Assembly: GCF_042477335.2 (NCBI RefSeq)
Contig: NC_091247.1
Coordinates: 8,516,501-8,580,500, forward strand
DNA: 64,000 nt
Reading direction: 5' to 3'
Source of the DNA: Ovis canadensis
Lineage: Eukaryota; Chordata; Mammalia; Artiodactyla; Bovidae
Below, in pieces: positions 20,125 through 37,725 of the stretch. The translations under genes and the position numbers were made by a program. Under the pieces are notes generated by a model. The model saw nothing but the letters and a program-made list of their open reading frames with translations, made no database searches and was not told the DNA's origin. Each line of letters starts with the position of its first letter. The first letter of the stretch is position 1.

Positions 20125-20648
20125 CTAGGACGAAATAGAGAGTGTGTGGTCAGGGAATCTCTCGCTGACTCGTGCAGCGTTTGCTGAGTAGCTGCTGAGT
20201 ATGAACACGGTGCTAGGTGCCTAGGAGTCCCCAGCCTCATAAAGGAGATGAAATATGCGTTCAAGTAGAGAACTGTGTGTCGGGCAGAGGGACAGAAACA
20301 CCTTCGACAAGAGTCAAGAGGAAGAAGTCCTTTAAGGGGGCAGGCTGGTGTGACAGTTTCACATGTATCCACAAATCCTTTGATACTCCTCCCTCCAGCA
20401 GGTGGCGCTCAATGCCCCTCTCCTTAGGGCTGGATTTAGTGACCACTCAGGCAGTGAGTGACTAACACACAGGCAGAAGAGCGCTGCGAGACTCCCAGAT
20501 CACCTGACCTCCTCTGAGCTCAATCTTGCAGGCCCATGGGGTAAGGAATTGGAAGGATACAGAGAGAAAAAGATGAGGAGAAAGTCTTAGAAAATAAACT
20601 CTCTATCCCCAACTTTCTTTTTTTTTTCCTAATAAAAATTGAAGATAG

Positions 20649-20919
20649 GGGCTTCCCTGGTGACTGCCAATGTAGGAGACTCAGGTTCACTCCATGGTCC
20701 GGGAAGATTCCACATGCCGGGGAGCAACTAAGCCTGTGAGTCACAACTACCGAGCCTGCGTGCGGCAACTACTGAAGCCCACACACCCTGGAGCCCGTCC
20801 TCTGCAACAAGAGAAGCCACCACAATGAGAGGTCGACACACCGCAACTAGAGAGCCGCTCCTGCTCACTGCAACTAGAGAATAGCCCGCACAGCAACAAA
20901 GACCCAGCACAGCCAAAAA
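20649..20919 (+). mobile_element. CHRL-type long tRNA-derived SINE
   Basis: The head ggggcttccctggtgactgc is followed by a long body with repeated gcaactactgaagcccac and gcaactagagaa segments, ending agcacagccaaaaatg. This is the longer version of the CHR SINE family. Confidence 0.75.
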
Positions 20920-21129
20920 TGAGTGAGTGAAGTCACTCAGTCGTGTCCAACTCTTTGCGACCCCATAGACTGTAGCCTACCAGGCTCCTCCATCCGTGGG
21001 ATTTTCCAGGTAAGAGTACTGGAGTGGGTTGCCATTTCCTTCTCCAGAGGATCTTCCCGACCCAGGGATTGAACCCGGGTCTCCCGCACTGTAGGCAGAT
21101 GCTTTACCAACTGAGCCACAAGGGAAGCC
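20920..21129 (-). mobile_element. Bov-tA SINE, tail to tail with CHRL
   Basis: A complete minus-strand Bov-tA follows the CHRL tail at once. The Bov-A body (actcagtcgtgtccaactct) is at left and the tRNA head (tttaccaactgagccacaag) at right. The two elements form a composite block of about 480 bases. Confidence 0.88.
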
Positions 21130-21290
21130 CAAAATAAGTCAAAAATAAGTCAATTAAATTTAAAAGATTGCAGATGACTAAAAACTTGTGGATTTCCATC
21201 AATCCATGAGTGTCATGGGGCTTCGAGGAGTCTTGGCAGCTGTTTATATTCATAATCGAATGGACTGTTTTGGATCATCACCCTTGCTCT

Positions 21291-21335
21291 CCGGCCACAA
21301 AGAGTCTGGCGCGACTGAGTGACTGAACAGCAGTA
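21291..21335 (+). mobile_element. Bov-A 3' fragment next to the exon 12 donor
   Basis: About 45 bases match the Bov-A 3' end (cacaaagagtctggcgcgactgagtgactgaacagcag). The fragment ends only about 9 bases from the exon 12 coding edge at 21345. The donor gtatgt is intact. Confidence 0.7.
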
Positions 21336-21344
21336 ACGACATAC

Positions 21345-21410
21345 CTTGCTGAGCTCCTTCTGGTACTGGGGCATCTTCTTCAGCATCTGGGACAGGTCCC
21401 GCATGGTGGT
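21345..21410 (-). CDS. STXBP1 exon 12
   Basis: 66 coding bases, codons 322-343. It reads TTMRDLSQMLKKMPQYQKELSK in segments that cover the domain 3a helical hairpin which opens to template SNARE assembly. P335, the hinge proline whose change alters Munc18-1 activity in published work, is present in KKMPQ. Borders are ccccacag/ACC and AAG/gtatgt. The exon is in symmetric phase, so skipping would leave the frame open but remove the hairpin. Confidence 0.97.
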
Positions 21411-22740
21411 CTGTGGGGAGAGGGAAGCATGTGGTCTCACTCTGATGGCCCTGAGCTAGAAGGGTGGGCGGGGGGTGGGCCCAGGACAGGACAGCAGCAG
21501 CACCGACTCCTGAGCACATGTTCTGTAACCACCCCCCCACCCCCCATGCATCTGTTAAACACAAGATCATGTGTTTAGATTTCCATGTCTCTGGCTCAAA
21601 AAATTACTGATCCAAATACTGTGACTGTCTTATGGGTGGGGAACTGACTTCCAAGTCTAGCAATTATGTTTTATTTATTGGACCATAAAGTAACTAAGCT
21701 TCAAAGTAACAGTTCTTGCCAGGAGAGAGCAATTTTTCATCTCTACACTGCTTTTCTGCATACTCGGCTCAAGCAGTCGTGGCATCAATTCACATTTCAT
21801 CTCTGTAGAAGGGCCGGAGTTGTGCAGACAGGTAGGAAGCAGTGAGGTGAGAGAAGGCTGGAATCTCACCCTGGCAGGTGGAAGGGGTCTGCTGACTTTC
21901 TAACTGGGTGACTGACCTAATCCCATTCATGTATTCAGTAAAAAATTATTGAATGACTGCTACATACCAGGCACTTTTAGATCCTGGAGATACAAGGACA
22001 GAAACAAACAGAAAAGAATTTTTGCTTTCATGGAGCTAACGCATAGCAGAGGAGTCATTATAACTGAGTGGATTAGCACTTTGGAGGGACTCACAAGTGT
22101 GGGTGCACAGAGCAGGGGCGCCTCCCATTGTCAGAGAAGACAACGCCTGAGCCAAAGGACAGGGACCGCATAAGGCGAGGCTGGGGAAGGAGCTCAGGCA
22201 TGGCTTCAGCCGTGGTGGGTGGCAAGGAGGAGGGCGGCAGAGATGAGAGTCCATGAGGCCTGATGACCTGGGTGCTGTTAAGGCACGTCCACGGTGGGGC
22301 TTGATTCTACTGGGATCGGGAAATCACTAAACGATCCTAGGCCAGGGAGCAGCACAACCAGAGTGGCGTTTCTAAGAGGAATAAACACCTCTGATAACCA
22401 GCTGGGAGGAGAGGCCCAGGTGAATTGGGATATGAATTCTGTTGCTACCACAAGCTAAAAAAGGTTTTAGCGAGTTCTTCTGGCAATGTGTATTGTGATC
22501 CAGAGCAGTAAATGTTAATCCTCAGGGTTTATAAAGAAGCTGTTTATAAATATTAAAAGATGCGGGTTCCAGGTCTCAATCTTGAATACAAAAATAAGAC
22601 AAAATGGTAAGAGATGAAGAAAGGACCAGGAACCCCTCCGAGCCCCCAACTCACCAGTCCTATACTGAGGTGTCCTCCTTGCCCCTAGAGAGACAGCAGG
22701 GATGAACCCAAAGAGCACTGGAGTATGGGTATGGGTTTAC
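21411..22740 (-). other. STXBP1 intron 11
   Basis: 1.3 kb. An old dispersed repeat occupies about 21925-22410. A C-run (accaccccccccacccccc type) is near 21530. The rest is unassigned. Confidence 0.55.
21925..22410 (+). repeat. Ancient mammal-wide dispersed repeat (family not named)
   Basis: It begins in ttcagtaaaaaattattgaatgac, runs through taccaggcacttttagatcc and ggagatacaaggacagaaac, and continues with the late cacaaccagagtggcg region. The same ordered signature recurs at about 28866, 49165 and 61005. I recognise it as one old interspersed repeat but cannot name it safely. Confidence 0.5.
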
Positions 22741-22801
22741 CTTCTCACCAGTATTCATTCTCTTGCTGGAAGAAAAATCCTTCAGAGAACGGGTGACTTC
22801 C
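22741..22801 (-). CDS. STXBP1 exon 11
   Basis: 61 coding bases (c.903-963), completing Q301 and reading EVTRSLKDFSSSKRMNTGEK. It carries S306 and S313, the two serines known as PKC sites in Munc18-1, in the surface loop of domain 3a. Borders are cttccag/G and GAGAAG/gtaaac. Confidence 0.97.
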
Positions 22802-22855
22802 CTGGAAGAGAGAAGGAGGCAGCTAGGCTTCAATGCGGCACCAAGTGCCTCTATA

Positions 22856-23040
22856 TCGGGGTCCCCAACCTCCGGGATCTAATGCCTGATGATCTGAGCA
22901 GGAGCTGATGCAGCAATAATAGAAATTAAGTGCACAGTAAATGTAAGGCACTTGGATCATCCCGAAACCATCTCCTGACCCTGCAGTCCGTGGAAAGATT
23001 GTTTTCCACAAAACTGGTTTCTGATGCCAGAACGGTCATG
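22856..23040 (+). mobile_element. hAT-type (MER1-group) DNA transposon remnant
   Basis: The left end reads cggggtccccaacctccggg, followed by the internal atctaatgcctgatgatctga and gatcatcccgaaaccatctc. The right part is ggtttctgatgcc. This is a much-deleted copy of a common mammalian non-autonomous element with ggggtccccaacc termini. The family name is not asserted. Confidence 0.5.
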
Positions 23041-23147
23041 CAACATCCTTCCTTTAGGAGTATGTGGTGACTTTTCCTACCCTAAGGTATAGATTTAAAG
23101 TGATTTTCTAAGAGGAGAGAGAGATATGCCATTTTCCTAATACTCTA

Positions 23148-23395
23148 AACCAGGGGTCTCCAGAGTTGGGTGTACAAGACAATTTGTGAGCAGAAAAGAA
23201 AATGTTAGGACATCTATATATATAATTTTACTTCATCCTTTTCAAATTTATGTTTTTGTATATGCTATCAAATATACACATTAGTATGATAAAGCATATA
23301 TGGAATGCATAAAGAAGGTAACTGGAACTGTGAAGTAACATTTTTCTGAAGTTGAATGACTCCCCCAAGGTTTGGAGAATACTTTCCTAAACAAC
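23148..23395. mobile_element. Possible hAT-type transposon remnant
   Basis: The left end accaggggtctccagagttgg and the right end ccaaggtttggagaatact are approximately inverted and flank AT-rich sequence of about 210 bases. This is the layout of an old non-autonomous DNA transposon. The evidence is limited to these ends. Confidence 0.3.
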
Positions 23396-24035
23396 TATCC
23401 CAGGCTATAGTATTTTCTCACTGTTCCTTGTGAATTTCCTGTGGATATTATCAACTCAATGTAGCAGAATGTGTCCTTCTGCAAAAGCAAACTTGTTATC
23501 TACAGTTTAACAGCCTATTAAAAACTTTCCAGAGTTAGAAACATTTTGAAACATTTTCAGAGCAAGTTTCTCCCTCCGGTATAGAGATTAGTATATGCAT
23601 TGACTCTTGCTGAGAAAAGTTTAGGTATAACAACAGGGAGGAAGGGGACATACCAGCTATACATTTAAAAACAAAAACCCTGAACTGTATGTAGTAGATC
23701 TTTCAATAGAACAAACTGGCTTCAAGTGTTTAGTGTTTATAAAGCATCTTGAAATGAGAAAAGCTACAAACGCTTTCTAAAAACCCTAAAAGTAACCCTA
23801 ACACAGAAAGGGTTTTCTAACTTCATGAGATCGGTATAGCCTGAGCTCAGATATCAGAAGGGATTCATCATCACTGGTTAGAAGGTAGGTGACTTAGCAG
23901 AAGCAAGGGACTCCTGCCTGCACTGGTGAGCTCTGCCCAAGGTGCCCAGAGAACGCACACTGGCACCCAGCACCCGCGATCCCCCGTGTTGGGGGGGAGC
24001 CCTGGGGCCCGGGACAGGTGCAGGGCAGGCTCTTA

Positions 24036-24218
<183 letters not shown>

Positions 24219-24270
24219 TCACCGGAGGCGTCACTGTCTGCTCCATCTAATGAAGCTAATGGTTTCCTGT

Positions 24271-24392
24271 CTTTTTTTTTTTTTTGGCCACACCACACAT
24301 CTGGTGGGATCTTAGTTCCCTGACCAGGGCTGAACCTAGGCCCTCATCAGTGAGAGGCATGAAGTCCTAACCACTGGACAACCAGGGGCGAC
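24271..24392 (-). mobile_element. CHR-type SINE fragment
   Basis: The T-run at left (poly-A tail on minus) is followed by ggccacaccacacatctggtgg, gggatcttagttccctgacc and the antisense head ccactggacaaccaggg. This is the antisense of the CHR consensus. Confidence 0.75.
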
Positions 24393-24917
24393 CAATTTCT
24401 AGGGCAGGAAGAGACCTAAAAGTCTGATCAGAGTAAACTGACTTGAAGTTCTGTTCTAAAACCCTCGGGGTCAGTTGATATGTGCTCCACTGGAGCCACC
24501 TGGCTCAGGTGCGAAGTCAGGTTATAGGTGGTTTTGGAGGTACTTGGAAAGGTGAGGATCACACTTGTTCCTCCCTGGAAAGGCCTGGGACACCATCCTT
24601 AATGTGTGGGATTGATATAGCCTTTGGCAGCTGCCTGCAACAGGCCCTCAGCAAACTGTCACAAGTACAACCGTGAACATATAAGGGAAATAGAGAATTA
24701 TAGATACCAAAGGGGGAAAGCTGAGATTCAGTCATATTTTTAGAATCTTCATTTTGAAACCACTATCTTTATGGCCGAGGTTATAAAATCAATGACACGA
24801 GAACAATATAGTCTGTTCCCATAAAAAGAAAAATATGTTTTTAGAGACTGAGTTTCTGATGATTGCTACCAAGAAAACTGTTCACAATGAAGTGAAGTAC
24901 AAATAAAACTCAGTAAT

Positions 24918-25063
24918 ACGGGACTTCCCTGGCAGTCCAACGGTTAAGATGCTGTGCTTCCGATGCCAGGGATGTGGGTTCAATTCCTGGTTGGGGAACT
25001 AAGATCCCACATGCCGCATGGTGTGGCCAAAAATAAATTAATTAATAAATTAATTTAAAAAAA
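24918..25063 (+). mobile_element. CHR-type SINE
   Basis: The head acgggacttccctggcagtc and B-box-like gggttcaattcctggttggg are followed by a tail of aataaattaattaataaatt ending in an A-run. Confidence 0.8.
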
Positions 25064-25190
25064 TTTGGTAAGTAACTCCTACCGGTATATTTTATCATCA
25101 TATTTCATGGTCTGCAGTTAAGAAGTTTTAACTCTGAGTAAGATACGCTCTTACACAAGTCAACATATTAACACATCCAAACGAGCTGTG

Positions 25191-25398
25191 GTGGCTCCCC
25201 TGGTGGCTCAGACGGTAAAGCGTCTGTCTACAATGCGGGAGACCTGGGTTTGAGCCCTGGGTTGGGAAGATCCCCTGGAGAAGGAAATGGCAATCCACTC
25301 CAGTACTGCTGCCTGGAAAATCCCATGGACAGAGGAGCCTGGTACGCTACAGTCTATGGGGTTGCAAAGAGTTGGACACGACGGAGCGACTTCACTTT
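25191..25398 (+). mobile_element. Bov-tA SINE with target-site duplication
   Basis: Nearly full-length and close to consensus: gtggctcccctggtggctcagacgg head, Bov-A body, and tail gttggacacgacggagcgac. It is flanked by a 12-bp direct repeat with one mismatch (aaacgagctgtg at 25179-25190, aaaccagctgtg at 25399-25410). Confidence 0.92.
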
Positions 25399-25549
25399 AA
25401 ACCAGCTGTGAATTGAAGTGACATTAGCTGTGAACTAAACATCTCAAGTTCTTGTTCCCCCCAAACAGGCAGAAGTTTCTAGCTGATGGTGCAGTTGCAC
25501 TTTGGGAACTCACAGAAAAGCATGCAGACTTATTAGAGAGACTGTATGG

Positions 25550-25744
25550 GGACGTCCCTGGTGGTCTAGTGGTTAAGGGTCTGCCTTCCAGTGCAGGAGA
25601 TGTGGGTTAGATCCTGGTCAGGGTACTAACATTTCACATGCCCCAAGGCAACTAGGCCTGAAAGCCCATTCACCACAACTCGCGAAAGCCTGCCAGCCAC
25701 AACTAAGACCCAATGCAGCCAAAACCAAGTTAAAAAAAAAAAAA
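25550..25744 (+). mobile_element. CHR-type SINE
   Basis: The head ggacgtccctggtggtctag is followed by a full body with caactaggcctgaaagccc and caactaagacccaatgcagc, ending in an A13-type tail. Confidence 0.82.
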
Positions 25745-25846
25745 GGCTATATGAATGTGCCTGCTTTTCCTAGGGTTAACGACATCTGTTTCCTTAAGTT
25801 AGAGGTGTGTCTGGTTCATTTGCAAAGCTGCAGTCACGTGTACTTA

Positions 25847-26858
<1,012 letters not shown>

Positions 26859-27699
26859 TCAGGGAGGAAGGCAGGACAGTACGGGAGTGTCAAGGGAGAG
26901 ATGAGCTTCATCGGTATTATTCTTTTACATGAGAATATAATTCAGATTACATGTACGGTTAAAAAGGAAAAAACAAAATACTTAGCTCAGTGCCTGGAAT
27001 GTACATGATTTTCTAGTTTCTTTAAAAAAAAAAAAAAAATCCAAGTGGAAACAGAGGGGGTCTTTCCAAGCAGCTCCAGATAAAATAGCCACACTTCAGC
27101 AGAGGGTCCTAACCACATGTCCTTTCCCCACCATCAGGCTATCTCAGCCTGACCTACTTGATCTTCACTTCCCTCAGTTCAAATTCCCTTGGACCCTGTT
27201 TTGTTTTGTTGGAAGTGACATTTCCGCCGGCAGAGCTAGAAAGATACAAGTTGAGAACCTCTGGACCCTCCCTCTTGGCTGAGCCTCCAGTGCCTCCTAA
27301 GTTCCTCTGGGTGACGTTTATCATGTAGCTGCTGCCCACCACCTGGCCACCCTTAGTGCAGAAGCAGCTCCACCCCCAGTCCCATCCTCTCAACAAGTGA
27401 GCTCCCAGCCCTCATTTCTTAACCTCTGCCGGGTGTCTGTCAGTGAGGACCCTGGTGGGAGGAGGGCTGTCCTACGGGTGCCCATCCCCAGGGACAAAGA
27501 GGTGATGAGGCGCCTTGGCACTTCCCGATCAGGCCCTCCGCTCCTCTGGCAGTGCCCCCCCTTCTGGTCGCTTCTCCTTGCATGACTGTGACCCCTGCAC
27601 TCCCACACCACTGTGTTCACTCCCTCATAGGCTGCCCAGTGATAACCACTGAAGGGCATGACCCCAAACGTGGCACCCAAGGCCTCCAGAAATGGTTTC

Positions 27700-28100
27700 A
27701 CCTTGCCCCGCTGCTTGCACGTATGCAGGGTGAGACTACCAGCCCTTCTCAAACCTCCCCTTTATTTTCCAGGGTCATGCTTCCGCTCATCCCAACCATC
27801 CACACAAAATGCCCCCAGCTCCTCATCGGTCTACTGAAATCCCGACCTGTCCTTGGCTCAGATGCTGCCTCTGCTCCGAAGCTGGGCTTGCTCCTGTCTG
27901 GATGTCCAGGCCCGTGGCCTGCACTGCCCCAAGGCACTGGTCCCGCAGGCCTATGTTGCAGGTGTGTACAGCTCGGCTGTACATTATGCCAGTACACATC
28001 TTACCTGCCCGCCTGGGTCAGGGGCTTCTAAGGGCCAGAGGCTGTGTCTTCAGGTTAAGCCCCTCAACCTAGCAGGTAAATGATGAGTGAATGACTCGAT
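27700..28100 (+). mobile_element. Probable L2 LINE 3' fragment
   Basis: C/T-rich sequence in L2 3'-end order: catcggtctactgaaatccc, tcagatgctgcctctgc, then a terminal segment ggccagaggctgtgtcttc and caggtaaatgatgagtgaatga. The last part matches the L2 3' terminus pattern. It is heavily decayed, and its extent is approximate. Confidence 0.45.
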
Positions 28101-28188
28101 CAAATCTGAGGACTGTGTCCTTTGGAGAATTATTCTCCTTGTATTTTATCTTACCCTGAAATGTCTTTTTCAAAGAGTGTATTTGTTT

Positions 28189-28231
28189 TCAGACAGATTC
28201 TTTACCATCTGAGCCACCAGGGAAGCCCCTT
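28189..28231 (-). mobile_element. Bov-tA tRNA-head fragment
   Basis: Only the 5' head remains on the minus strand (plus: cagacagattctttaccatctgagccaccagggaagcccc). The body is absent. Confidence 0.7.
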
Positions 28232-28535
28232 TTTAAGGTTAGAAAGAGATAAAAAACTGAAGGAAATCTGGGTTACAGTTACGTGGAGGGTTGTGCTTGG
28301 TTATAACTGAATATATGTATTCCATGCCCTTTTCTGCATGTATTAGTATTCACATTAAAAATTTAGAAAATAACAAAAACATTGGAAAATAATCATCAAT
28401 GTGAGATACTCAGATCTTGACCCTCTGGAGACAACTGCCAGAAAATGGGAAGGCCAGAGGAAGTTCCTCGCTTGGGGACAAGTTCCTTGCTTGGGGGGGG
28501 TGGGGTCACCGAAGGCAGCCTGGGGTGCAGCCTTA

Positions 28536-29300
<765 letters not shown>

Positions 29301-29568
29301 AAAGAGGGACAAGCTAGAAATTGTGCTGTGACTGTGGCAAACAAAGGAGCTTTGTATGGATTTAATAATTTCCTATCCTCAAAGTATGTTCTTAGTATTT
29401 TTCTCTTTTATCCTTTTTTGGAAGGTTTTGGAGGCTTAAAATTTCCTCTTAAACCAGCAGGCTACCAGCCATCAGTATTCTCTCAGAAGAATCTCTTGAT
29501 GTGAACTACCCTCATCTTGAAAACCTGAGGTTTAAAAAAAATAATTATCACTTTTCAAAAACATATGG

Positions 29569-29690
29569 TGGAGAAGGGTATGGCTACCCACTCCAGTATT
29601 TTTGTCTGGGAAATTCCATGGACAGAGGAGCCTGGTGGGCTACAGTCCACGGGGTCATTAAGAGTAGGGCACAACTTAGCAAGTAAACAA
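29569..29690 (+). mobile_element. Bov-A SINE monomer
   Basis: It begins tggtggagaagggtatggc, includes gacagaggagcctggtgggc and ends gcacaacttagcaagtaaac. It lacks the tRNA head. The tail is A-rich. Confidence 0.8.
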
Positions 29691-30169
29691 AAAAATACGT
29701 GCACATGTGACATACAATAAACCAAACATAAAAAAACAAAAATAGATGAAATACAATATGGTTGAATATGCTCAAGTTGCATTTTGTTCAATCCAGGTGG
29801 TGACAGGGCTCACGGAGAGGAAAAAATAATTCCTGCCCTTGGCTGAGAATAGGCTTTAGGCCAAGTGAGAAGGGAAAGAGACTGTCTTTTGAAAACATTC
29901 ACACTCTATTTTTTCCATGTCTTCTTACCTAAGAATTCGTCACTCTCTGGCATCTATTATTAGAAGCTGATCCATAAAACCAGGATATGCCACAACCATC
30001 TCTTACCTCCACAAAATGCACAGAAGTTGTGCTATTTTTTTGCTTCTTGACGAGGAGGAGGCATTTTAACAAATCTTGAAATACTATGGCATAAATTTTG
30101 TACATTCTCTCACAATCAGCTTCACTTTTACTGGTTTAACGACTTTTTTTTTTCCCCAAGGGGAGCAGT

Positions 30170-30365
30170 TTCGGCACGTGAAGCGTTAATGGCTCATGAC
30201 GAAGGCTACCATCTGTTCCACGACACGTGACAACTGAGGTTATCTCTACATAAAAACAGCCTCCTTTGCAGCAGATGGGTGTTGTCTGATCCGTTCCCCT
30301 CCTCTCCTCCCAGCTCTTTCTGGATTGGCTACTTTTTACTTATTCAAAGAGTCAGCCAATAGGCG
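30170..30365. promoter_or_regulatory. Intron 6 E-box and CCAAT cluster
   Basis: Unique sequence with two palindromic CACGTG E-boxes (30175-30180 and 30224-30229; the second reads gacacgtgac, close to the USF/MITF/TFEB consensus) and two CCAAT boxes in opposite orientation (attgg at 30324-30328, ccaat at 30356-30360). The clustering suggests an intronic enhancer or minor promoter. That function is inferred. Confidence 0.3.
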
Positions 30366-30515
30366 TGAACACTGAGCGAGGATGAAATGAACACCAAGAA
30401 GGACATGATGGCTGCAAAAAGTCAGAAATAACTGGAGAGTAAGAGTGAGGCACTTTGGGCAGACCCTCTAAGGACGACTGTTTCCATTACATAAACATCC
30501 ACTCACAAGACATCA

Positions 30516-33097
<2,582 letters not shown>

Positions 33098-33856
33098 CTA
33101 GAAGCCATAGAGAGGCCACCTTCCGGCTGGCGCGACAAAAATTGGCAGAGTGAGGAGGAGACTCGATGTCGCTTCCCCAGTGACCACATTTCTGTGTCTC
33201 GCCATGCTCAAGGTGGTAGAAAACCCCAAACCTCATCACATGAAATCCCGCACACTTCCCATTTCAGTTCAAGGAATTCCCCGATCTGCTCTGATTAAAA
33301 ACGGAAACTGCTATCTCATTCTGTCAGGAACAGACTTTTGCCTCTTCCTTCAGTTTTTTTTCTTTTTTCATCTGTCCTGGATAATCCAAGTTCCTTTAGA
33401 ATTTCCATGTTGGGTTTGTTTTTCAACAATTGGATCGTTTTATCATTTTCCTCTGTCTATCATATGAAGACATTCCAAACATACTCTCTGGATTAAGACG
33501 GTTCCTCTCAATAGTTCAAAAACTAAACAGCAAATTCTGCTTGAAGCAAACCATGGGTGTCTGATTTGCTGGTTTCTTTTACAGAATGTCAGCGAGGGGA
33601 AAGACAACTTTCTGGGAAAGGCATCATCTCACTAGTCACCTGATAAAGCCTAGGACGCATCCTCTATGCTACACTGTCCTCTGGTACAGAGCCAGCAGGA
33701 AATCTAATGGTGCTCTTCTTCCTATGAAGGTGATGTCAGCAAATAAAAGCATCCCTTTAGAAGCATCCCTGTAACACTTGCAAAGATTTTTTACCCTGAA
33801 TAATATTCAAATTAAATACCAAAATTTCTCAACCATCTGTGTTATCAGGGGTTATA

Positions 33857-33935
33857 GATTTAAAAAAAAATTTTTAATTGGAAGAAAATTACTTCAAAAT
33901 GTGTGTTTGTTTCTGCTGTACAAGGCTCATAGATT
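33857..33935 (-). mobile_element. L1 3' UTR fragment (bovine L1 type), antisense
   Basis: The plus strand reads tttttaattggaagaaaattacttc then tttgtttctgctgtacaaggctc. It resembles the start of the antisense L1-BT-type 3' UTR seen more fully at 54405. Short and diverged. Confidence 0.4.
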
Positions 33936-34899
33936 TTTGAATTTCATATGCCGGTAATACCTCCCCCCAAATATTTTAGGGGGGTGGTCAACAGCAAAAT
34001 TTAAAATTTTGCCAAGTAAGGACATTTAAAAAAAAAACACAAAACTTCTGTGATAGGGAAGAGTCTGTGTGTAGGAGGGGAGAGGTGAACCCTCATCTAC
34101 CACAGGATAATGTCTAGCATGATGAATCCAGAGATGATCGTATAAGCATTTATTTAGAAATATCAAAAAGATAACCGGAAGAAAGGCAGAGGGGCTGCCT
34201 CTGGGGTGATGCACACTGGGGGATAGTGGAGGAGGAGGGAGAGCAGGGCGGTGCTTTCTTCCTTGCTAGAAGCTCATAAGCTACATTTGGCTTTTTTCCT
34301 ATATTTGCATTTTTTCCTTTGATAAAGAAAAAAAAAGTTTTAGAAGTTCAATGAAGAAAATAACTTTGCAAGCTCAAAACAGGGGCAAGCCAGGCCTTGG
34401 ATCACTGAATGACAAAAGTCACACCAAAAATTCCATACTCCCATTTACAGGACTACGGCTTTTGGTGACAGATAAACTAGATTTGGAAATGTGTGTTTAT
34501 TTTTTTGTTTTCTTTTTTTTTTTAACTTTTTTTTTGTAGAAATGTGTTTTTAAAAATAAAGGAGTCACATCCCAAGTGTGGTTTGTAGCTCACATATTGT
34601 TTTATATATATATATATATCTCGATGGGAGCTGCATTGTAAGACATATGTTTCACTCAACGTTTTTTAGGAGTAAAACAAAAAAGGTTAACTTCCTGGTT
34701 TGAAATAATACCTCAAAATAGACTGCTTTTCTATCAGTGCTGTTTCACAGATTAAAATACATGATCTCTCCTGAAAGGAGCCCCTAGGTAAAACTTGAGC
34801 TGTTCACAAATGTGAAAAAGAGCTTGGGACAGAAGCCAGGAGGGCTGTGTCCTAGTCTCAGGTATGGTGCTGCCCAGGGACCTTGAGCAGGGGATTTAT

Positions 34900-35735
34900 C
34901 TTATTTCAAAAACCCATTATTGTGAAATTCTAACACACACTTCAAGGGGTGAATTAAACATAAATATACACGTAATTGCACAAGCACCACCCCATCAGGA
35001 AGCAGAACACATCAGCACTGCAGAAGTGCCCCCCCTTCCCCCTTCCCTCATCATCCACACCTCCCCTTTCCCCAAAAATAGAACCACCACGGCGACACGA
35101 ATGGTGAGCACTTCCCTTATGGCTGTTTGACTCACTTATCCCTATATTTCAAAGCAGTATGGCTTAGCTCTGCCTGTTTTAGGATATTATGTGAATTAAA
35201 GCACATTGTTAAGGACTCTTTCGCATCTTGTTTCTTTTGCTCAACATTGTTTATCAGATTTATTCACATTTTGGAATGAGAGAGTAGTTAATATTCATTC
35301 CTTGTCTTCACTATGTAATATTCTGTTGTGTGACTGTCCCACAACTTATTGTACCATTCTACTCCTGATGGACCTTTTGGTTGTTCCCACTGTGGGGCTA
35401 CTATGAGCCATAATCTGTGAGCCTCCTGAGCACACATGCCTGAGTTGTCTAGAACACACATCTAACCGCAGACATGCTGGCTTATAGGGCCTGCATGCCT
35501 GAACTCTCCTAGACACCTCCAAGGTTTCTGAAAGTAGCTGTACCAACTCATCATATCAGAGTTCCCTTTCTCCTATATCCTATCACTTGGCATTCTTGTA
35601 GTGTAAACACTCCAATCTGAGCACAGAGCAGTATCCCACTCTGGTTTTAATTGCATTCCCCTGACCACTAATGAGGGTGAGCAAGTTTTCATGTATTTAC
35701 TGGCCAGTTGGATTTCTTCCTTTGTTAGGTGCCAC
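34900..35735 (-). mobile_element. Old L1 (L1M type) 3' region, antisense
   Basis: Ordered antisense L1 3' landmarks: gaattaaacataaatatacacg, caacattgtttatcagattta, atgtaatattctgttgtgtgac, ttggttgttcccactgtggg and ccactaatgagggtgagcaag. Many indels indicate an old insertion. Confidence 0.7.
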
Positions 35736-35877
35736 TTTTTTCCCATTGGCTGGCCTGCCTTTTTTCTTAACTGAGCCTTCCTTTTGGCATCCTTTCACAG
35801 ATACCTAACGGGCACCTAACATTGGATTGGAACCTAGGGATTTGGTGATGAACAAGAAAGCCTGGGGTCTAAAGTCA

Positions 35878-37671
<1,794 letters not shown>

Positions 37672-37721
37672 CTTCCATTCTCCCTTCTTTTTCACCTTCT
37701 TTATCACATCATGCATGATCT
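37672..37721 (-). CDS. STXBP1 exon 2 (first coding exon in the window)
   Basis: 50 coding bases (c.38-87), the last two bases of K13 then IMHDVIKKVKKKGEWK (residues 14-29). This is the basic first helix of domain 1. The donor is AAG/gtaagt. The acceptor is tttttag/AG, preceded by an unusually long pyrimidine tract on the minus strand (the purine repeat at 37726-37798). The codons before it lie in exon 1, outside the window. Confidence 0.97.
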
Positions 37722-37725
37722 CTAA

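Larger units (their letters stand above)
20125..21344 (-). other. STXBP1 intron 12
   Basis: 1.2 kb, about half of which is a CHRL SINE abutting a Bov-tA in the opposite orientation. A Bov-A fragment lies almost against the exon 12 donor. Confidence 0.7.

Noticed and set aside
20649..21129. Inverted SINE pair as a novel composite element
   Set aside because: It is a CHRL and a Bov-tA abutting by independent insertion. Both parts match known single families from end to end.
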